NCBI GenBank assembly: GCA_002361655.1
Contig: DETM01000017.1
Span: forward strand, 4,520 to 16,280
From: Prevotella sp. UBA3288
GTDB lineage: Bacteria; Bacteroidota; Bacteroidia; Bacteroidales; Bacteroidaceae
Direction of reading: 5' to 3'
DNA: 11,761 nt
Part shown: positions 1-6,977 of the stretch, piece by piece
Layout of the letters: every line of letters starts with the position of its first letter
How positions within the stretch are numbered: the first letter of the stretch is position 1
Position numbers and translations under genes: made by a program
The notes under the pieces: model-generated
Told to the model about the DNA's origin: nothing
Seen by the model: the letters and a program-made list of their open reading frames with translations, nothing else
Databases searched by the model: none

Positions 1-785
1 CCCTCGAAGTTGAAGCGCGAGTTGACGCCCATATACGATGTCGGCACGTAGATGTTCTTGTAGTTCGAGATGTCGACACCTGCCGAATAGTCCATCTTGT
101 AGTAAGTGCCCGTGGCGATGGGGAACGACGAGACGGCACGCTTACCATGATCGAACACGGCGTTGATGTCGGGCGGGAACACGCTCTGGTACTCATCATT
201 CACCTCCACGGCGGGGTTGGCCCACCAGAGGAATGTCTGCGGCACGTCGGTGCGGTTGTAGAGCCGGCCCTTGATTTCCAGATAGGCGCAGCCGGGACGG
301 AGCGTGAAGCCGGCCATGCCCTTCTGATGGAACATCTTCTCCATCTCGCTCACCCACACGCTCACTGAGCCGTCGGCATTCTCTTCAATGCACGTGTCGA
401 CGGGCATGTAGGTCGTAGGACGGTGGTGCTGGGGCCAGTTGAACTCAATGCCACCCGAGATCCACGGGCCGACGAGTCCTACAAGCGCAGGCTTGATAAC
501 GTGGTTGTAATAGACGAAGTGGCGGCGGGCTATCTTGTCGTAGGCCATCTGCACGCGACCTCCCAGTTCGGGCAGCACCATCACCTTGATATATTCGTTC
601 TCCAGCCAGATGGCCTGATAGTCCTTGTCGACCTTTTCGTCGGACATCGTCTCGATGACGGGATAGGGATAGACCACGCCGCTTGACCCCTGATAGACGC
701 GCTTCTCCAGGAACATCGGGTTCTTCTCCGGCTTTCCCACCTCGTAGGTCGGGATTGTCACTATTTCTCTCCAAGCTTTAACCAT
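1..785 (-). CDS. DUF5107 domain protein, N-terminal part (runs off the left edge)
   Basis: The first 261 codons are visible; the C-terminus lies outside the window. The reading frame is open from ATG at 785 down to base 1. The visible part matches what I know of DUF5107: an early KNPMFLEKRVYQGSSG segment (residues 21-36), then LENEYIKVMVLPELGGR (61-77), GPWISGGIEFNWPQHHRP (106-123), FLWWANPAVEVND (185-197), FPPDINAVFDHGKR (203-216) and ATGTYYKMDYSAGVDIS (224-240). Full members are, from memory, about 1,100 residues, with TPR repeats after this domain. The domain resembles the galactose-mutarotase-like beta-sandwich, so a carbohydrate-binding or carbohydrate-modifying role is plausible, but no activity is established. 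No signal peptide is apparent, so it is probably cytoplasmic. It starts 29 bp after the sugar symporter stop with no TAnnTTTG box in the gap, so the two are probably co-transcribed. Confidence 0.87.
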   Translation of the reverse strand, partial: MVKAWREIVTIPTYEVGKPEKNPMFLEKRVYQGSSGVVYPYPVIETMSDEKVDKDYQAIWLENEYIKVMVLPELGGRVQMAYDKIARRHFVYYNHVIKPALVGLVGPWISGGIEFNWPQHHRPTTYMPVDTCIEENADGSVSVWVSEMEKMFHQKGMAGFTLRPGCAYLEIKGRLYNRTDVPQTFLWWANPAVEVNDEYQSVFPPDINAVFDHGKRAVSSFPIATGTYYKMDYSAGVDISNYKNIYVPTSYMGVNSRFNFE

Positions 786-814
786 AGTTATATAAATGTT
801 TATTCGTTGTTTTT

Positions 815-2242
815 TTATTTGTTAATCAATTCTTTCTCAAGTTGTTCCAGCGACTTGCCCTTGGTCTCAGGCAGACGGCGGAGGAAGAACAGGAATCCGC
901 AGAGGCAGACGAGGGCGTAGATCCAGAATGTGCCGTAGGAGCCGAGCAACTTGTTGAGCAGGGGGAAGGTGTAGGTGAGCGTCGACGAGCCGACCCATAG
1001 GGCGAAGGTGCAGGTGGCCACGGCAATGGCACGCACACGATTGGGGAACAACTCCGAGATGAGTACCCAGGTGCAGGGGCCGAGCGTCATGGCATAGCAG
1101 GCAATGGCGGCCACGACGAGGATGATCATGAAAAAGCCCGTGATGTGCATATAGTAGCAGCAACCTAAGGTGGCATAAATCAGGCCGAGGCCTCCGGCGC
1201 CGATGAGCATCAGCCTGCGGCGGCCCAGCCTGTCGACGGTGAAGATGGCGATGAGCGTGAAGAGCACGTTGGCCACACCCGTGATGACGATGTTGAACAG
1301 CACGTCGCCGACGCTGTAGCCTGCCGACTGGAAGATTTCCTGGGCATAGTTGAAGATGACGTTTGTGCCGCACCACTGCTGGAACACGGCGATGATGATG
1401 CCCAGCAGGAGCACTTTGTGGAAGGGCTTCGAGAAGAGCGTCGACAGGCCAGCCTGCTCCTTGGCGTCGGCGTTGGCCTCGGCAATGGCCTGTAACTCGC
1501 GCTCGGCGTAAGCCTCGCCGCCAATCTTCTGAAGTGTAATAAATGCTGGTGAAACTGTATTCACTCCCCTCCCTTCATGGGAGGGGTCGGGGGTGGGTCT
1601 TTTCATCGCCTGCCAGCGGGGGCTCTCAGGGATAAAGAAGACCAGCAGCAGAAAAGCAGCGGCGGGGAAGGCGGCCGCCCAGAACATCCAGCGCCAGGCC
1701 ATCTGCCCGTTCCACGATGCGGCGATGTCGGCAGACGAGAAGTCTGCGGGTATGGGTTCGGCTATCAGCCAGTTGACAATCTGGGCCGCCAGGATGCCGA
1801 GGACGATGGTCATCTGGTTCAGGCTGACCAGCGTGCCGCGGATTTCCGAGGGTGCCACCTCTGCAATATACATGGGCGACAGTCCTGAAGCGATGCCGAT
1901 GCCGATGCCGCCAAAGAAGCGTGCCACCAGGAAGGCCCCGAACGTGTTGAAGGCGCCAGTCATGACGGCCGACACCAGGAAGATAACGGCCGAGACGAGC
2001 AACAGTTTCTTACGTCCGATCTTGTCGGCCAGCCAGCCACAGGTGCAGGCACCGATCATGCAGCCGATGAGCGCGATGGTCATGGCCAGGCCCTGACTGC
2101 TCACTGAGTCGGCAATGCCGAAATAGAGTTCATAGAACGGCTTTGCACCGCCGATGACCACCCAGTCGTAGCCGAAGAGCAGTCCGCCCATGGCCGAGAC
2201 GAGGCAGATGAAGTAGATAAACGATTTGTTGAAACCTTGCAT
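815..2242 (-). CDS. XylE-like sugar/H+ symporter (MFS, sugar porter family)
   Basis: A 475-residue inner-membrane transporter with the 12-helix sugar-porter pattern. Family signatures are GWLADKIGRKK (residues 69-79, loop 2-3), SPMYIAEVAPSEIRG (122-136), PESPRW (205-210, after helix 6), QQWCGTNVIFNY (288-299, helix 7), DRLGRRR (337-343), GPCTWVLISELFPNRVR (388-404) and the C-terminal PETKGKS. By eye it aligns well with E. coli XylE: the proton-coupling pair corresponds to D26 and R108, and sugar ligands Q143, Q288, Q289, N294 and W392 are kept. The position equivalent to XylE Gln415 is Leu415, so the substrate may not be xylose. Residues about 215-231, in the loop between helices 6 and 7, are a palindromic in-frame insert. 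The start is the first ATG, about 30 nt after the predicted transcription start. The gene is divergent from the AraC regulator and upstream of DUF5107, which suggests sugar-inducible expression. The substrate cannot be read from sequence. Confidence 0.93.
   Translation of the reverse strand: MQGFNKSFIYFICLVSAMGGLLFGYDWVVIGGAKPFYELYFGIADSVSSQGLAMTIALIGCMIGACTCGWLADKIGRKKLLLVSAVIFLVSAVMTGAFNTFGAFLVARFFGGIGIGIASGLSPMYIAEVAPSEIRGTLVSLNQMTIVLGILAAQIVNWLIAEPIPADFSSADIAASWNGQMAWRWMFWAAAFPAAAFLLLVFFIPESPRWQAMKRPTPDPSHEGRGVNTVSPAFITLQKIGGEAYAERELQAIAEANADAKEQAGLSTLFSKPFHKVLLLGIIIAVFQQWCGTNVIFNYAQEIFQSAGYSVGDVLFNIVITGVANVLFTLIAIFTVDRLGRRRLMLIGAGGLGLIYATLGCCYYMHITGFFMIILVVAAIACYAMTLGPCTWVLISELFPNRVRAIAVATCTFALWVGSSTLTYTFPLLNKLLGSYGTFWIYALVCLCGFLFFLRRLPETKGKSLEQLEKELINK
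1547..1600. repeat. GC-rich palindromic element inserted in frame in the symporter gene
   Basis: A perfect 8-bp inverted repeat, CCCCTCCC (1566-1573) and GGGAGGGG (1579-1586), with a 5-nt loop, is followed by a GGGGGTGGG run. Read in the symporter frame it gives RPTPDPSHEGRG plus a short AT-richer tail. In XylE the stretch from PESPRW to the next conserved block is about 13 residues shorter, so this is an insertion in a solvent-exposed cytoplasmic loop that keeps the frame. Short repeats of this style, yielding proline-rich PDPSxEGRG-like peptides, recur across Bacteroidetes genomes as I recall. The exact borders are uncertain. Confidence 0.72.
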
Positions 2243-2279
2243 AATTCTTTGTTTTTAGTTACTGTTCTGAATTCTGGTG

Positions 2280-2287
2280 CAAAGTTA
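2280..2287 (-). promoter_or_regulatory. Bacteroidota -7 box (TAACTTTG) for the symporter operon
   Basis: On the minus strand TAACTTTG matches the TAnnTTTG consensus and predicts a transcript start near 2273, about 30 nt before the symporter ATG. No TTTG lies at the expected 19-21 bp upstream; the nearest TTTG copies are 3 and 27 bp away. This weak -33 suggests dependence on an activator, plausibly the divergent AraC protein. Confidence 0.7.
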
Positions 2288-2306
2288 ACACAAAATTCTG
2301 ACAGGT

Positions 2307-2338
2307 GGTATAGACAAAACAGGCGTTGTTTATGGACG
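2307..2338. promoter_or_regulatory. Candidate AraC-type operator upstream of the symporter promoter
   Basis: GGTATAGACAA (2307-2317) recurs as GGAATAGACAA at 2392-2402. Within this block a second related half-site, TATGGACG (2331-2338), lies 22 bp after TATAGACA (2309-2316). Two direct half-sites about two helical turns apart is the usual AraC-family arrangement. The block ends just upstream of where the missing -33 element of the symporter promoter should be. This is an inference from repetition and position only. Confidence 0.4.
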
Positions 2339-2355
2339 ATTTTTCTATTATGTAG

Positions 2356-2386
2356 TTTGATATATGGAATAAATATCGTAATTTTG
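2356..2386 (+). promoter_or_regulatory. Promoter of the AraC-family regulator (TTTG - 19 bp - TAATTTTG)
   Basis: TTTG (2356-2359) and TAATTTTG (2379-2386) are separated by 19 bp, a full match to the Bacteroidota sigma-ABfr promoter. Transcription would start near 2393, leaving a leader of about 24 nt before the ATG at 2417. Confidence 0.75.
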
Positions 2387-2391
2387 CAGCA

Positions 2392-2402
2392 GGAATAGAC
2401 AA
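2392..2402. promoter_or_regulatory. Second copy of the 11-bp candidate operator motif
   Basis: GGAATAGACAA differs from the copy at 2307-2317 by one base and has the same orientation. It sits on the predicted transcription start of the regulator gene, where binding would block transcription, so it could serve autorepression. Confidence 0.35.
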
Positions 2403-2416
2403 CAACTACTAAGATC

Positions 2417-3331
2417 ATGGCTAAGAAGAAAGACGGTTTTTTGGGCGAGCGGGCAGTCATACTTCCCCCGATGCTTGTCAAGATGGAGGAAGAAGACCCT
2501 CTTGTGAGCAGCCTTTTCATCACCGACATCGGCCATTATCCTATGGCAGAGCACCATTATCGGCGACGCGAGAAGGGCATCGACCAGTATGTGCTGATCT
2601 ACTGCATCGACGGCCGCGGATTCTATAAACTGAACGGACAAACCTATTTCGTTTCGCGAAACCAATATTTCATTCTGCCCGCAGGCGTCCCCCATGAATA
2701 CGGTGCGGCGGAAGGTGAGAAATGGACCATCTACTGGGTGCACTTCAGGGGTGAGCACGCATCGGTTTATGCCGAGGGCGCACAAAAGCCGCTGGACGTG
2801 AAGACGACATTGAACTCGAACATCGCCAACCGCAACAACATTTTTGAGGAGATGCTGTCGACGCTCCACTTCAGCGAGGGCATCGAGGACCTGCGCTATG
2901 CCTCCAGCCTGCTGCACTACTATCTGGCCTCGCTGCGCTATCTGCGACAGTATCGGCGCAGCGTCAGTTATGACGCCAGCCACAGCAACCGCCCGTCCAA
3001 CACGAATAAGGACATAGGCGTGGTTGCTGCTGCCGTCCACTACATGAAAGAAAACATAGAGCGCCGCATCACCCTCCAGGACATCCTCGACTATGTCGGC
3101 TATTCGTCGACACGTTTCTCGACGTTGTTCAAGCAGCAGATGGGTTGCAGCCCGCTGTCTTATTTCAACCGCCTGAAGATAGAGTATGCCTGCCACATGC
3201 TCAAAGTGACCGATATGCACATCAACCAGATATGCTATAAGGTCGGCATCGAGGACAGCCTCTACTTCTCGCGCCTCTTCTCGAAAGTCATGGGCATGCC
3301 TCCCAGCGAATACAGGGAACAGTTTCTTTGA
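2417..3331 (+). CDS. AraC-family transcriptional regulator with cupin sensor domain
   Basis: A 304-residue DNA-binding regulator. Residues about 40-115 form an AraC-type cupin sensor, with H40, H46-H47, a YCIDGRGFYKLNG strand pair (62-74), an ILPAGVPHEY turn (86-95) and WTIYWVHFRG (103-112). A linker rich in S and N (184-198) leads to the C-terminal double helix-turn-helix. HTH1 is near 217-242 (TLQDILDYVGYSSTRFS), and HTH2 near 268-292 ends in the family signature SLYFSRLFSKVMGMPPSEYR. Length is normal for the family. The sensor presumably binds a mono- or disaccharide, which cannot be named from sequence. The gene lies between, and divergent from, a sugar symporter and a glycosidase gene, which are its likely targets. 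The start is supported by a consensus promoter about 30 bp upstream. A long open frame on the opposite strand here is a shadow. Confidence 0.94.
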   Translation: MAKKKDGFLGERAVILPPMLVKMEEEDPLVSSLFITDIGHYPMAEHHYRRREKGIDQYVLIYCIDGRGFYKLNGQTYFVSRNQYFILPAGVPHEYGAAEGEKWTIYWVHFRGEHASVYAEGAQKPLDVKTTLNSNIANRNNIFEEMLSTLHFSEGIEDLRYASSLLHYYLASLRYLRQYRRSVSYDASHSNRPSNTNKDIGVVAAAVHYMKENIERRITLQDILDYVGYSSTRFSTLFKQQMGCSPLSYFNRLKIEYACHMLKVTDMHINQICYKVGIEDSLYFSRLFSKVMGMPPSEYREQFL

Positions 3332-3351
3332 AACTCTTTTAGTATTTTATG

Positions 3352-3381
3352 CTTGCGTTTCAAAATAATTTCGTATCTTTG
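3352..3381 (+). promoter_or_regulatory. Promoter of the beta-galactosidase gene (CTTG - 18 bp - TATCTTTG)
   Basis: TATCTTTG (3374-3381) matches TAnnTTTG. The -33 position holds CTTG (3352-3355), a one-base deviation with slightly short spacing. The transcript would start near 3388 and carry a leader of about 79 nt, long compared with others in this window. The 11-bp motif of the divergent spacer is not found here. Confidence 0.65.
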
Positions 3382-3400
3382 CGCCCGATAATAACAACTG

Positions 3401-3448
3401 AGTTCCCAATATGACCGAGACAGTGCAAATCTTCCCGGTCGGGGTACT
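3401..3448 (+). promoter_or_regulatory. Potential stem-loop in the leader of the beta-galactosidase mRNA
   Basis: An inner stem GACCG (3413-3417) / CGGTC (3436-3440), extended by AGA / TCT with a 3-nt bulge, encloses a 9-nt loop. An outer stem AGTTCCC (3401-3407) / GGGTACT (3442-3448) has one T-T mismatch. The structure spans the start codon of a 15-codon open frame. No known riboswitch class is recognised. Confidence 0.35.
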
Positions 3449-3458
3449 AAGACTCTGA
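3411..3458 (+). CDS. Possible 15-codon leader peptide upstream of the beta-galactosidase
   Basis: An ATG-started frame encodes MTETVQIFPVGVLRL and stops 8 nt before the beta-galactosidase ATG. It lies entirely inside the predicted mRNA leader and its start is within a potential stem-loop. The close spacing would allow translational coupling or an attenuation role, but a 15-codon frame can easily arise by chance and no ribosome-binding site is visible. Confidence 0.2.
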   Translation: MTETVQIFPVGVLRL

Positions 3459-3466
3459 CGAACACA

Positions 3467-5920
3467 ATGAAACATCAACTACTAACAATGGCGTTGCTCT
3501 TCGCTATGACAGGGCAGGCGCAACAGAGACAGGAAATTCTGTTGCACGATAACTGGCAATTTTCTAACGACAAACAGCAGTGGCAGACGGTGAGTGTGCC
3601 CCACGACTGGGCTATCAGCGGACCCTTCGACAAAAAGTGGGACCTACAGGTGGTGCGTATCGAACAGAATGGCGAGAAAGAAGCCACCGAGAAGAGCGGG
3701 CGCTCCGGTTCGCTGCCATGGATTGGCGAAGGCCACTACAAGCGGTACTTCACGATACCGTCCGACTTCAAGGGCTATGCCGAACTGGTGTTCGACGGCG
3801 CCATGGCGCAACCTACCGTCTTTGTCAACGGACAGAAGGCCGGTTATTGGGCCTACGGTTATAATGCCTTCCGGCTTGACATCACGCCATTGGTGAAGGC
3901 TGGCGACAACTTGTTGGAGGTCGACCTGAAGAACGTGGAAGAGAGCAGCCGCTGGTATCCCGGCGCCGGCATCTACCGTCCTGTGACGCTGGTGCTGGCT
4001 CACAAGGAGCATATCGACCGGTGGGGCACCTTCATCCGCACCACGGCTATCGACGATGGCGAGGCCGAGTTGGCGGTGACAACTGCCTGCAGGGGTGGCA
4101 ATGCCGTGGAGGTGCTGCTGAAAGACCGGCAGGGACATATCGTCGACCAGCATCATGCCGGACTCGATGCCAAGGGTTCGGCGGAGATGATGCTCTGTGT
4201 GGAGAAGCCTCAACTCTGGACACCGGAGACACCTTATTTATATAAAGCCGTGGTTCGTCTGTACGACAATGGGCAGTTGCTCGACGAGATTACCCAGAAC
4301 GTGGGTATCCGCACCGTACAGGTGTCGAAGGAAGGCGGCTTCCGGTTGAATGGCGTCACCCGCAAACTGAAGGGTGTCTGCCTGCACCACGACCTGGGGC
4401 CATTGGGCGCTGCCATCAATAAGGCGGCGCTGATCCGGCAGATCAAGACAATGAAAGAGATGGGCTGCGATGCCATCCGCACGGCTCACAACATGCCGAG
4501 CCAGATGCAGATGGACATCTGCGACTCGCTGGGCATGATGGTCATGGCCGAGTCGTTCGACATGTGGGTCTATCCCAAATGCAAGAATGGCTATGCCAAA
4601 TTCTTCAAGGAGTGGGGCGACCGCGATATTGAAAATCTGGTGTTGGCCAACCGCAACCACCCCTCCATCGTCATGTGGTCTATCGGCAACGAGATACCTG
4701 AGCAAGGTATGAAAGGCGGCAAGGAGATGGCCGTCCATCTGCAGGACATCTGCCATCGTCTCGACCCCTCACGCCCCGTCACTCAGGGCATGGACCGTAT
4801 CGACAACGCACTGCAGACAGGTTTTGCCCAGGTGATGGATGTGCCCGGTATGAACTATCGCGTCCACAAATATCAACAGGCTTTCGACCGTCTGCCGCAG
4901 GGGTTCCTGCTGGGCAGCGAGACAGCCAGCACCGTTTCGTCGCGCGGCATCTATAAGTTCCCCGTCAGCGTGACCGACAACTCTCAATACTCGTCGTGGG
5001 CCAAGAACTACGACCCCACCGCCATCAAGAAAGCCGACGGCCAGTGCTCCTCGTACGATGTGGAGTATTGCTCTTGGTCGAACCTGCCCGACGACGACTG
5101 GCGCTGGCAGGACGACTACCCGTGGGTCGTCGGCGAGTTCGTCTGGACCGGCTACGACTATCTGGGCGAACCCACACCCTACGATGAATACTGGCCCTCA
5201 CGCTCTTCCTATTTTGGCATCTGCGACCTCGCCGGACTGCCCAAAGACCGCTACTACCTGTACCGCTCGAAGTGGAACCGGGAGGCTCATACCATCCACC
5301 TGCTGCCGCACTGGTCGTGGGGTCAGAGCCGGAAAGACAAAGGTCAACGTATCGGGCAGGTGACACCCGTCTACTGCTATACCGACTACGACGAGGCTGA
5401 ACTCTTCGTCAATGGCAAGAGCCAGGGGCGCATCAAGAAGAACGCTGCCGAGCGTCTCGACCGCTACCGTCTGCGCTGGAACAACGTCAGATACGAGCCC
5501 GGCGAACTGAAAGTCGTGGTCTATGATGCCAACGGACAGGCTGCTGGCGAGCAGATCGTCAAGACGGCCGGACAGCCCACGGCCATCAAGGCCGATGTCT
5601 GGACACAGTCGGGCACCACGCTGCAGGCTGACGGCAACGACCTGGCCTTCGTGACCCTCTCGCTGACCGATGCCGATGACACCTTTGTGCCCACGGCCAC
5701 CGACCGTATGACTTTCGAGGTGACGGGTGCCGGCTCGTTCAAGGCCGTCTGCAACGGCGATGCCACCTCGCTAGAGTCGTTCACCAAACCCACAATGCGG
5801 CTCTTTGCCGGGCAGTTGGTGGTGATTGTCCAGTCGGCCAAGGAAAAGGGCCGGTTGACGCTGACGGTCACCGATGACGAGCGTGCCCTGAATCGGACGG
5901 TTGTGATACCTGTGGAGTAA
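3467..5920 (+). CDS. Secreted glycoside hydrolase family 2 beta-galactosidase-type enzyme
   Basis: An 817-residue enzyme that should hydrolyse terminal beta-galactosides (or related sugars) with retention, in the periplasm. A Sec signal peptide occupies residues 1-18, with likely cleavage after GQA; there is no lipobox Cys. Domains in order: GH2 sugar-binding jelly roll (about 25-180, with PHDW at 45-48 and [10 protein letters not shown] at 162-171), immunoglobulin-like GH2 domain (about 182-285), TIM barrel (about 288-600), a DUF4982-type domain (about 612-690) and a C-terminal Ig-like domain (about 704-817). The acid/base is E409 in WSIGNE and the nucleophile is probably E485 in GSETAS; their 76-residue spacing fits the BgaA-type subgroup. 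[16 protein letters not shown] (556-571) is also typical of that subgroup. The specificity (beta-galactosidase or another GH2 activity) is not proven. It follows the AraC gene after 135 bp with its own promoter. Confidence 0.92.
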   Translation: MKHQLLTMALLFAMTGQAQQRQEILLHDNWQFSNDKQQWQTVSVPHDWAISGPFDKKWDLQVVRIEQNGEKEATEKSGRSGSLPWIGEGHYKRYFTIPSDFKGYAELVFDGAMAQPTVFVNGQKAGYWAYGYNAFRLDITPLVKAGDNLLEVDLKNVEESSRWYPGAGIYRPVTLVLAHKEHIDRWGTFIRTTAIDDGEAELAVTTACRGGNAVEVLLKDRQGHIVDQHHAGLDAKGSAEMMLCVEKPQLWTPETPYLYKAVVRLYDNGQLLDEITQNVGIRTVQVSKEGGFRLNGVTRKLKGVCLHHDLGPLGAAINKAALIRQIKTMKEMGCDAIRTAHNMPSQMQMDICDSLGMMVMAESFDMWVYPKCKNGYAKFFKEWGDRDIENLVLANRNHPSIVMWSIGNEIPEQGMKGGKEMAVHLQDICHRLDPSRPVTQGMDRIDNALQTGFAQVMDVPGMNYRVHKYQQAFDRLPQGFLLGSETASTVSSRGIYKFPVSVTDNSQYSSWAKNYDPTAIKKADGQCSSYDVEYCSWSNLPDDDWRWQDDYPWVVGEFVWTGYDYLGEPTPYDEYWPSRSSYFGICDLAGLPKDRYYLYRSKWNREAHTIHLLPHWSWGQSRKDKGQRIGQVTPVYCYTDYDEAELFVNGKSQGRIKKNAAERLDRYRLRWNNVRYEPGELKVVVYDANGQAAGEQIVKTAGQPTAIKADVWTQSGTTLQADGNDLAFVTLSLTDADDTFVPTATDRMTFEVTGAGSFKAVCNGDATSLESFTKPTMRLFAGQLVVIVQSAKEKGRLTLTVTDDERALNRTVVIPVE

Positions 5921-5935
5921 TATCCTTGGTGAATT

Positions 5936-5967
5936 CTTGGTACTTTCTGGAAAATTTCATATTTTTG
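5936..5967 (+). promoter_or_regulatory. pfkA promoter (CTTG - 20 bp - TATTTTTG)
   Basis: TATTTTTG (5960-5967) preceded 20 bp upstream by CTTG (5936-5939) gives a near-consensus Bacteroidota promoter, with a predicted start near 5974. It excludes the in-frame ATG at 5937 as the pfkA start, because that codon lies upstream of transcription. Confidence 0.7.
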
Positions 5968-5993
5968 CAGGCAAATATAAAAGGAAGATCAAT

Positions 5994-6974
5994 ATGAGGA
6001 GCAAGATTAAGACTATCGGTGTTCTGACGTCGGGCGGCGATGCCCCCGGCATGAATGCGGCCATCCGTGCCGTGACCCGTGCTGGTATCTATAACCAGTT
6101 TGACATCAAAGGCATTTATCGTGGGTTCGACGGTTTGATCAAAGGTGAAGTGAAACCTTTCACTACGGAAGATGTCAGTGGCATCATCACCCGAGGCGGC
6201 ACCATCCTGAAGACAGCCCGCAGCAAGGAGTTTATGACACCAGAAGGGCGCCAGAAGGCTTACGAGACCTGCCAGCAGCATGGTATCGACGCACTGGTGG
6301 TCATCGGCGGCAACGGCTCGCTGACCGGTGCCTGGAACTTTGGCATCGAGCACGACTTCCCTGTCATCGGACTGCCCGGCACCATCGACAACGACCTCTA
6401 TGGCACGGATGCCACCATCGGCTACGACACGACGATGAACACCATCATGGAGTGTGTCGACCGTATTCGCGACACAGCCAATTCTCATGAGCGCATCTTC
6501 TTCGTTGAGGTGATGGGGCGCGATGCAGGTTTCCTGGCGCAGAACTGTGCCATTGCCTGTGGTGCCGAGGCTGCCATCGTGCCGGAGGAATCGACCGATG
6601 TCGACCAGTTGGCTGCCTTCATGGGCCGTGGTATCCGTAAGTCGAAAAAGTCGTGCATCGTCATTGTTTCTGAGAGCCCCAAGTGCGGTGCCCTCTACTA
6701 TGCCGACCGTGTAAAGAACGAGTTCCCCGAGTTCGATGTGCGTGTCTCCATCCTTGGCCACCTGCAGCGCGGCGGCAGTCCGTCGGCCCGCGACCGTATT
6801 CTGGCCAGTTGCATGGGTGTGGGGGCCATCGAGGCTATCCTGCAGGGACAGCGCAACGTCATGATAGGCTATCGTATGAACGAGATTGTCTACGTGCCCT
6901 TCTCAGAATGCATCCGTACCGACAAGCGTTTCGACAAGCGCCTGATCGACGTACTTGACGAACTGAGCATATAG
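5994..6974 (+). CDS. pfkA: 6-phosphofructokinase (glycolysis)
   Basis: A 326-residue cytosolic enzyme that phosphorylates fructose 6-phosphate to the 1,6-bisphosphate. Motifs in order: [17 protein letters not shown] (9-25, nucleotide loop), [10 protein letters not shown] (68-77), [11 protein letters not shown] (103-113), [14 protein letters not shown] (126-139, catalytic base D132), [12 protein letters not shown] (171-182, substrate-binding M174, G175 and R176) and GHLQRGGSP (255-263). G108 matches the Gly that marks ATP users (E. coli Gly104), not the Asp of pyrophosphate-dependent enzymes. The preceding residue is Asn (N107) where E. coli has the Mg-binding Asp103, which is unusual. The chosen ATG has AAGGAAG 7-13 nt upstream, gives the normal length and lies after the promoter. 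A DUF4421 gene follows after 3 bp and is probably co-transcribed. Confidence 0.96.
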   Translation: MRSKIKTIGVLTSGGDAPGMNAAIRAVTRAGIYNQFDIKGIYRGFDGLIKGEVKPFTTEDVSGIITRGGTILKTARSKEFMTPEGRQKAYETCQQHGIDALVVIGGNGSLTGAWNFGIEHDFPVIGLPGTIDNDLYGTDATIGYDTTMNTIMECVDRIRDTANSHERIFFVEVMGRDAGFLAQNCAIACGAEAAIVPEESTDVDQLAAFMGRGIRKSKKSCIVIVSESPKCGALYYADRVKNEFPEFDVRVSILGHLQRGGSPSARDRILASCMGVGAIEAILQGQRNVMIGYRMNEIVYVPFSECIRTDKRFDKRLIDVLDELSI

Positions 6975-6977
6975 CAT

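Noticed and set aside
445..774. A 109-codon minus-strand open frame
   Set aside because: It overlaps the DUF5107 gene in another frame on the same strand. Its product is low-complexity and Arg/Gly-rich, and the DUF5107 frame has conserved family motifs.
2348..3220. A 290-codon minus-strand open frame opposite the AraC gene
   Set aside because: Antisense shadow of a real gene. No recognisable domain is present, and it would cross both divergent promoters.
3332..3466. Third copy of the GG(T/A)ATAGACAA motif at the beta-galactosidase promoter
   Set aside because: I searched this spacer on both strands and found no convincing copy, so control of that gene by the same operator is not supported by sequence.
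1..5920. Classical polysaccharide utilization locus
   Set aside because: No SusC/SusD pair, ECF sigma/anti-sigma or hybrid two-component regulator is present in the window. The only TonB receptor (8913-10982) is separated by housekeeping genes and lacks SusC features.
5937..5993. Upstream in-frame ATG adding 19 residues to pfkA
   Set aside because: It lies before the predicted transcription start. The extra residues are not part of the family, and a Shine-Dalgarno-like AAGGAAG precedes the ATG at 5994.
5868..6761. A 297-codon minus-strand open frame opposite pfkA
   Set aside because: Antisense shadow of a strongly conserved gene; it has no domain and extends through the pfkA promoter. The same reasoning excludes the frames opposite the beta-galactosidase (3644-4213, 4238-4756), DUF4421 (7158-7985) and the TonB receptor.
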